This document shows positions 48,596 to 50,775 of a stretch of 50,775 nucleotides of DNA, one piece after another. Origin of the DNA: JABFRJ01 sp031409695. Its GTDB lineage: Bacteria > Pseudomonadota > Alphaproteobacteria > Rhizobiales > Hyphomicrobiaceae. The stretch is from contig JANNXS010000335.1 in NCBI GenBank assembly GCA_031409695.1, positions 1-50,775 of the forward strand. The letters run 5' to 3'. Position 1 is the stretch's first letter. Each line of letters starts with the position of its first letter. Below the pieces are notes generated by a model, which was not told the origin of the DNA, ran no database searches, and worked only from the letters and a program-made list of their open reading frames with translations. Position numbers and translations under genes: made by a program.

Positions 48596-49222
48596 TTACT
48601 TTGCGGCGCGACCACTCAGGCGTCGCGTGTAGTCGATGACCGGAACGGCGCCGTGGACCTCCGACAGGAGCGTGCTCGCGCCGGCCGCCACGAAACCGGA
48701 TTTTTCAAGCACGCGCACGGAGCCGATGTTGTGTGGCATGACGCTGGCCCTGAGCACCCGAATGCGCGTCACGAGCCGGATCATCGACACGATGCTGGTG
48801 AGGGCTTCGGTCGCGTAACCCTGGCCCCAATGGTCGGGGTCGAGGTGATAGCCGCCGGTGGCAACCAAACCGTCGTCCGTGCGCGTGCTGTTGAAGCCGA
48901 TCAAACCGATCGGCGCCGCCCAGGCGTCGCGCCGGGCGATGACAAACGCGAAACGCGTACCGGCTGCGTTCGCGGCACGTGTCAAGGTGATACGCTCACC
49001 CGCCAAGGCGACGGATGCCCCGATCGGCCAGGTTGCGACGTTAAGCGCGACGCGAGGATCGCCCCCGATGCGTGCAAGCGCCGCCGCGTCGTCGGGGCGT
49101 GGCCAGCGCAGCCAGAGCCGGCGCGTCCCAATCATAAACACCTCGTCGCGCGTCAGGTCGGGGAAAGCCGCGGCCGGCCTCGCTTGCTGAACTGCGGAAC
49201 GCGCGGCTAACAGAGCTGTCAT
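48596..49222 (-). CDS. GNAT-family N-acetyltransferase, 208 aa
   Basis: GNAT fold of the RimJ/RimL-like kind: TRRLWLRWPRPDDAAALARI (residues ~33-52), FAFVIARRDAWAAPIGLIGF, GGYHLDPDHWGQGYATEALTS (acetyl-CoA loop R/Q-x-x-G-x-G/A, ~128-148), and RVLEKSGFVAAG near the C-terminus. Proteins of this type acetylate N-terminal amines of ribosomal or other proteins, or small molecules. The start at 49222 overlaps the upstream GNAT stop (ATGA at 49219-49222), so the two are co-translated. Adjacent to rpmA/rplU, a position these GNAT pairs often hold in Rhizobiales. Substrate unknown. Confidence 0.88.
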   Translation of the reverse strand: MTALLAARSAVQQARPAAAFPDLTRDEVFMIGTRRLWLRWPRPDDAAALARIGGDPRVALNVATWPIGASVALAGERITLTRAANAAGTRFAFVIARRDAWAAPIGLIGFNSTRTDDGLVATGGYHLDPDHWGQGYATEALTSIVSMIRLVTRIRVLRASVMPHNIGSVRVLEKSGFVAAGASTLLSEVHGAVPVIDYTRRLSGRAAK

Positions 49223-49797
49223 AGAACGCCCCCTGCGGTTTCGAGTTCGGTCTGGTGCTGCCGGCCATGGCGCGGCGCCACTGATGGCAAGCCATAGGTC
49301 AATGAGCGTACGGTTTCCCCGCGCGAAACGCTGTGCATCTGCCGCTCGCCCGTTGCTAAAAAGCCGAGCTTGCGAATGACAGCGGCCGAGGCGGCGTTGT
49401 CCTCGAAATGACTGCACGTCACGACAGCGTTTTCATCACACGCTCGCAACGCCTGAATGACGGCCGCCGCGGCCTCGGTCATGAAGCCACGACCCCAGAA
49501 CGGTTGCGCGAGCCAGTAGCCAAGTTCCACCGCACCGGACGCATCGCGCGCTTCAAAACCGACCACCCCAATGACGCCGTTGGCATGCACCACCACGTAA
49601 TGTTGGCCGTGGCCGGGATCGGCGATCCACTGTCTTGCATCCTGCTCCGTGTAGGGGTGCGGCACCCTTGCGAGCATCTTGGCCACGTCCCACGCCCCAA
49701 TGAACATGGCGATCCGCGATGCGTCCGCCAGCACCGGTGCGCGCAAGCGCAGCCGTGGCGTCATCAACGTTGTCGGCATGGTGTGTGGCGTGGTCAT
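49219..49797 (-). CDS. GNAT-family N-acetyltransferase, 192 aa
   Basis: Second GNAT paralogue. TPRLRLRAPVLADASRIAMF (residues ~13-32), VVVHANGVIGVVGFEARDA, LGYWLAQPFWGRGFMTEAAAAV (acetyl-CoA loop, ~95-116), and ASAAVIRKLGFLATGERQM are all typical of the RimJ/L-like branch. The start at 49797 has GGAG nine nt upstream. A longer reading to 49974 would run into the rpmA terminator and encode repeats, so it is rejected. It shares ~25-35% visible similarity with the downstream GNAT in the core, consistent with duplication. Both stand downstream of the L21/L27 operon but are separated from it by a terminator (49951-49984). Confidence 0.88.
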   Translation of the reverse strand: MTTPHTMPTTLMTPRLRLRAPVLADASRIAMFIGAWDVAKMLARVPHPYTEQDARQWIADPGHGQHYVVVHANGVIGVVGFEARDASGAVELGYWLAQPFWGRGFMTEAAAAVIQALRACDENAVVTCSHFEDNAASAAVIRKLGFLATGERQMHSVSRGETVRSLTYGLPSVAPRHGRQHQTELETAGGVL

Positions 49798-49874
49798 GGC
49801 TCGGGCTCCGGGTGGTGGGTGCCTGGTCGGACACCGGTTCGGGGTGGTGCAAGTGGTGCCTGCGAGCGCCGCCC

Positions 49875-49914
49875 GGGCCACCTCAGGGAGATGGGCCACC
49901 TCAGGGAGATGGGC
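49875..49914 (-). repeat. Short tandem repeat (two 18-bp units) upstream of GNAT genes
   Basis: The unit GGGCCACCTCAGGGAGAT occurs twice in tandem (49875-49892 and 49893-49910) and continues for four more bases. It lies in the leader between the rpmA terminator and the GNAT start. It could be a binding site pair or a polymerase slippage product; no known motif was recognised. Confidence 0.6.
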
Positions 49915-49950
49915 AGGCGGCGGTCGCAAATTCCACGCGATGGAAAATGA

Positions 49951-49984
49951 AAAAGGGGCCGGTGCGATGTGCACCAGCCCCTTT
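49951..49984 (-). terminator. Rho-independent terminator after rpmA
   Basis: On the minus strand, AAAGGGGCTGGTGC pairs with GCACCGGCCCCTTT (5-nt loop, one mismatch or wobble) and is followed by TT and then CATTTTCC. It begins 83 bp after the rpmA stop, so it ends the rplU-rpmA transcript and separates the GNAT pair. Confidence 0.85.
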
Positions 49985-50067
49985 CGGGTTCGATCAGATC
50001 TTGGGTGGGCGTTAAGTGCCCGCTTCGGACCTGGCTCATGGCCAGACCCTGGTGCGGGATCCTGGCC

Positions 50068-50343
50068 CTATTCGGCGGCTTCTGTGACCGCTACAGGTTT
50101 AATCATGACGAATACGCGGCTGTTGCGTTTGGTTTGGAACGCCACGGTGCCTTCACACTTCGCGAATAATGTGTGGTCGGTGCCCATACCAACGTTCAGC
50201 CCCGCATGAATCTTGGTGCCGCGCTGGCGCACGAGAATGTTTCCGGCAAGCACGTGTTCGCCGCCGTACCGCTTAGTGCCGAGCATCTTCGGGTTGGAGT
50301 CGCGACCGTTGCGCGATGAGCCGCCCGCTTTTTTCTGTGCCAT
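50068..50343 (-). CDS. rpmA: 50S ribosomal protein L27
   Basis: A core protein of the large ribosomal subunit near the peptidyl transferase centre. MAQKKAGGSSRNGRDSNPKM, then LGTKRYGGEHVLAGNILVRQ and RGTKIHAGLNVGMGTDHTLF match L27 consensus throughout. The MAQKKAGG start retains the Ala-Gln-Lys N-terminus that reaches the P-site, with no cleavable extension. C-terminus ends VTEAAE. 126 bp separates it from rplU, with the usual order rplU-rpmA. Length 91 aa is normal (84-92). Confidence 0.97.
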   Translation of the reverse strand: MAQKKAGGSSRNGRDSNPKMLGTKRYGGEHVLAGNILVRQRGTKIHAGLNVGMGTDHTLFAKCEGTVAFQTKRNSRVFVMIKPVAVTEAAE

Positions 50344-50469
50344 AGTCTTGCGTCCTTGCGTTTTCTGCGCCTATCGACGTCCCTGTCGGGAGCCGCCCGG
50401 GAGGCGCGAAGTTTAGTTTCGCTCCGGCGCGATCCGCAGCCATGAGCCGTTCAATTTGTTCTAAATCCT

Positions 50470-50775
50470 TCAGCCCGAAATGGCCGTAATTCTCACCTGC
50501 GTCAGGTCTTGCCGATGGCCGCGCTTGCGGCGTGAATTCTTGCGGCGGCGTTTTTTGAACGTGATGACCTTGGGGCCGCGCGCCTGCTTGATAAGTTCGG
50601 CCGTTACTTTCGCGCCCGCAATCATGGGTGCACCGATTTTAACGCCGGCGTCGCCGCCGATCATCAGCACCTCGTTGAACTCAATGGTGCTGCCATCAGC
50701 GCCCTCAAGCTTTTCAATGGTAATTATGTCGTTGGCGGAAACACGATATTGTTTCCCGCCGGTCTTGATGACCGC
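50470..50775 (-). CDS. rplU: 50S ribosomal protein L21 (5' end cut off by window edge)
   Basis: The frame runs to the right edge. The visible start AVIKTGGKQYRVSANDIITI is the conserved L21 N-terminus, missing only about two residues including the initiator Met. Further blocks EVLMIGGDAGVKIGAPMIAG, VTAELIKQARGPKVITFKKR and the basic RRKNSRRKRGHRQDLTQVRI are typical of L21, which binds 23S rRNA. A Met in the middle (50670) is not the start. At 102+ residues it is near the family's usual 100-105 length. The gene is co-oriented with rpmA. Confidence 0.96.
   Translation of the reverse strand, partial: AVIKTGGKQYRVSANDIITIEKLEGADGSTIEFNEVLMIGGDAGVKIGAPMIAGAKVTAELIKQARGPKVITFKKRRRKNSRRKRGHRQDLTQVRITAISG

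Noticed and set aside
49875..49914. CRISPR-like repeat
   Set aside because: Only two 18-bp units in tandem without spacers; no cas genes in the window.
49798..49974. N-terminal extension of the first GNAT gene to 49974
   Set aside because: It would read through the rpmA terminator and the 18-bp tandem repeat, and the residues are not GNAT-like; the 49797 ATG has a good ribosome-binding site.
1..50775. tRNA, rRNA, prophage or insertion sequence
   Set aside because: No cloverleaf with a conserved T-arm, no rRNA segment, and no transposase, integrase or phage gene was seen on reading through both strands.

Overview
This is a GC-rich alphaproteobacterial chromosome segment, most likely from the order Hyphomicrobiales (Rhizobiales). 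The assignment rests on several features: an alphaproteobacterial-type 6S RNA directly before 5-formyltetrahydrofolate cyclo-ligase; an ATP12 chaperone; a DUF1127/LysR pair; an H-NS/HvrA-type regulator; an rplU-rpmA-GNAT-GNAT order; and two copies of a ~105 bp palindromic intergenic repeat of the kind common in Bradyrhizobium-like genomes. I see no tRNA, rRNA, CRISPR, prophage or insertion sequence. The window is chromosomal core mixed with cell-surface accessory genes.

Layout. 1-2.4 kb: start of a fluoride channel gene (crcB, cut by the window edge), an RTX protein and a small membrane protein. 2.5-6.7 kb: housekeeping genes (DUF3144-like protein, 6S RNA, 5-FCL, YmdB-type phosphodiesterase, LemA lipoprotein, SnoaL-like protein). 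6.9-11.3 kb: a three-gene operon joining a ThDP-dependent 2-oxoacid enzyme to a two-subunit molybdenum hydroxylase (IorA/IorB type), closed by a clear terminator. 11.3-17.7 kb: a 2OG-Fe(II) oxygenase, then a compact assimilatory sulfite reduction operon read leftward (ferredoxin, cysG, cysJ, cysI). 18.3-23.7 kb: an acyl-CoA ligase, a small membrane protein, an overlapping trio (lipoate/biotin ligase-like, DUF6505, DUF6352), UbiK and YbjN.

23.8-31.4 kb is surface biology: a trimeric autotransporter adhesin with a co-encoded small secreted protein, divergent from a 1183-residue multi-pass coiled-coil membrane protein that I cannot assign to a known system, then a secreted eight-cysteine miniprotein. 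31.5-40.4 kb: ATP12, two RTX proteins (one with DUF4114) and a polysaccharide set (GT2, flippase, Tat-exported GH10 glycosidase, divergent O-antigen-ligase/ExoQ-like polymerase). The same-strand block from the second RTX gene to GH10 is bracketed by the two palindromic repeats in direct orientation. This looks like a locus for building and remodelling an extracellular matrix.

40.7-50.8 kb: RraA-like protein, a 2-TM protein of unknown role, a BLUF photoreceptor coupled to a divergent GTP cyclohydrolase I, H-NS-like protein, SDR, RuvX, a P450 with a non-canonical I-helix, DUF1127, LysR, two GNATs and ribosomal proteins L27 and L21 (cut by the right edge).

The best candidates for something undescribed are the 1183-residue membrane protein with its adhesin neighbourhood, the BLUF-FolE pair, the ThDP-enzyme/IorAB operon, and the repeat-bracketed RTX/polysaccharide block. 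All functional links are inferred from motifs and gene order, and no database search was possible.
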